DNA of 5,377 nucleotides. It comes from Klebsiella pneumoniae (GTDB lineage: Bacteria; Bacteroidota; Bacteroidia; Flavobacteriales; Flavobacteriaceae). A program made the position numbers and the translations under genes. Where the stretch lies: NCBI GenBank assembly GCA_943325355.2, contig CALPPA020000144.1:1-5377 (forward strand). Direction: 5' to 3'. The notes under the pieces were generated by a model. That model made no database searches. It had not been told where the DNA came from and saw nothing but the letters and a program-made list of their open reading frames with translations. Of the stretch, positions 4,155-5,377 are shown piece by piece. The first letter of the stretch is position 1, and each line of letters starts with the position of its first letter.

Positions 4155-5377
4155 CTATTTCAACCCAACCAAACTCTGCTCAATCGTAGCAATTTTTGCC
4201 ATAGCATCAGATTCTTTTTGTCTCTCGTTTGCCAAAACTTTTTCTGGTGCACCAGCCACAAATTTCTCATTAGACAATTTATTTTGAACGGATTTCAAGA
4301 AACCTTGCGTATAAATTAACTCGGCAGTTAGTTTCTCAATTTCAGCTGCAACATCAATATTTCCTGTAATCGGGATGAAATATTCATTCGATTTTACACG
4401 GAAAGACAAAGCGCCATCCACTTTATCCGAAACATATTCAAAGGATGTGATGTTACCTAACTTGGTTACAACAGCATCAAAATATGTTGACGATTTATCG
4501 CTGTTCACTACTTTCAAGTCAATAGAATCCTTGAACGGAATATTCTTGTCTTTACGAATCGTTCTTATTCCAGAAATCACTTCAATCGTGTTTTCGAAAT
4601 CGGTAATTAATTGCGCATTGAACGGTTTTATTTCTGGCCAAGTCGAAACAATCAAGGCTTCTGCAGGAGTTCTTTCAGCCAATAATTGCCAAATTTCCTC
4701 GGTCAAAAACGGCATAAAAGGATGCAATAATTTCATATTGTTTTCCAACATTTCTATCGCTTTCGCCAAAGTTAAGCTGTCAATTGGTTGTTGATACGCT
4801 GGTTTTATCATTTCTAGGAACCACGAACAGAAATCGTCCCAAACTAATTTATAAATTGCCATCAAGGCATCAGAAATTCTGTATTTCTCGAAATTGTCTT
4901 CGATTTCTATAAGTGTTTGTTGCAATTTGGCTTCGTACCATTCAATCGCTACTTTCGAAGATTCTGGTTGCGGAATGGAATCCGAAACTTCCCAGCCTTT
5001 TATCAATTTAAAAGCATTCCAAATTTTATTGGTAAACCCTTTTCCCTGATTACACAATTCTTCGTCAAACATAATATCGTTTCCTGCAGAAGCGCTCAAA
5101 AGCAATCCGACACGAACTCCGTCGGCACCAAATTTCTTGATTAATTCGAGTGGCTCTGGTGAATTACCCAATGATTTCGACATTTTACGTCTTTGCTTAT
5201 CGCGAACCAAACCAGTCAGATACACATTTGTAAATGGTTTTTTGCCCGTGTATTCATAACCTGCGATTATCATTCTCGCCACCCAGAAAAACAAAATATC
5301 CGGACCGGTAACTAAATCATTGGTTGGATAATAGTATTTGAAATCTTCGTTTTTAGGATTCATAATTCCACCAAAAA
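4155..5377 (-). CDS. valS: Valyl-tRNA synthetase, C-terminal part (cut by the window edge)
   Basis: This cytoplasmic class I enzyme joins valine to tRNA-Val. Only the last 407 codons, stop included, are visible. The frame stays open to the edge and reads FGGIMNPKNED, so the Met at 5363 is internal and not the start. Visible in order are the end of the catalytic core YYYPTNDLVTGPDILFFWVARMI, the KMSKS loop with its signature RRKMSKSLGNSPE (KMSKS codons 5172-5186), then LLSASAGNDIMFDEE, which leads into the anticodon-binding helices. Next come DDFCSWFLEMIKP and LHPFMPFLTEEIWQ. The last about 65 residues (from EIEKLTAELIYTQ) form the C-terminal coiled-coil arm characteristic of ValS. Nothing visible suggests decay. 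The HIGH motif and the editing domain lie beyond the right edge. The gene ends in TAG, 15 bp from the shared terminator. Confidence 0.97.
   Translation of the reverse strand, partial: FGGIMNPKNEDFKYYYPTNDLVTGPDILFFWVARMIIAGYEYTGKKPFTNVYLTGLVRDKQRRKMSKSLGNSPEPLELIKKFGADGVRVGLLLSASAGNDIMFDEELCNQGKGFTNKIWNAFKLIKGWEVSDSIPQPESSKVAIEWYEAKLQQTLIEIEDNFEKYRISDALMAIYKLVWDDFCSWFLEMIKPAYQQPIDSLTLAKAIEMLENNMKLLHPFMPFLTEEIWQLLAERTPAEALIVSTWPEIKPFNAQLITDFENTIEVISGIRTIRKDKNIPFKDSIDLKVVNSDKSSTYFDAVVTKLGNITSFEYVSDKVDGALSFRVKSNEYFIPITGNIDVAAEIEKLTAELIYTQGFLKSVQNKLSNEKFVAGAPEKVLANERQKESDAMAKIATIEQSLVGLK

Noticed and set aside
4375..4794. Plus-strand 139-codon frame
   Set aside because: Antisense to valS, whose minus-strand translation carries clear domain motifs throughout.
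4917..5144. Plus-strand 75-codon frame
   Set aside because: Antisense to the conserved valS region downstream of KMSKS; no independent support.
5361..5363. Start codon of a short valS at the Met near the right edge
   Set aside because: The frame continues to the window edge as FGGIMNPKNED, matching the usual internal ValS sequence, so this Met is internal and the gene is cut by the window.

Overview
The window looks like a chromosomal segment from a Flavobacterium-type member of the Bacteroidetes. The evidence is the low GC content, A-rich translation starts without clear Shine-Dalgarno sequences, a promoter that exactly matches the Bacteroidetes TTG-N19-TAnnTTTG pattern, a lipoprotein signal peptide, and a valyl-tRNA synthetase and TonB-dependent receptor with Bacteroidetes-like sequence. 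Genus and species cannot be fixed from this alone.

Layout. Positions 1-498 hold no credible gene. They contain a run of apparently dispersed, structured elements: a 10-bp hairpin (151-173), a 25-bp element whose complement translates to HCEERSNP (266-290), a roughly 75-nt structured element beginning TAGCCCTGATGG (349-424), and what looks like the left terminal repeat of an insertion sequence (464-484). Right after that comes an ORF resembling an IS3-type orfA (499-804). It has a helix-turn-helix start but no orfB and no visible right end, so it is probably an IS remnant. Its tail overlaps the start of a small conserved-looking protein of probable dimeric alpha/beta-barrel type (785-1108). 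A 91-bp gap with a palindrome and 12-bp-periodic repeats leads to a 157-residue lipoprotein resembling DUF6265 (1200-1673).

After a 189-bp AT-rich intergenic region comes a complete 739-residue FecA-like TonB-dependent outer-membrane receptor (1863-4082). It has its own promoter and, just upstream of the -33 box, a 7-1-7 palindrome that could be a metal-repressor operator. A strong bidirectional terminator (4106-4140) separates it from the convergent valS (4155-5377, minus strand). valS is cut by the right window edge; only the C-terminal 407 codons are visible.

The genes do not form one evident pathway. The receptor most likely imports a ferric chelate and appears monocistronic; valS is housekeeping; the lipoprotein and the alpha/beta-barrel protein are of unknown function. 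I see no defence system, CRISPR array, tRNA or rRNA. The least explained parts are the repeat-rich 500 bp on the left and the control region of the receptor.
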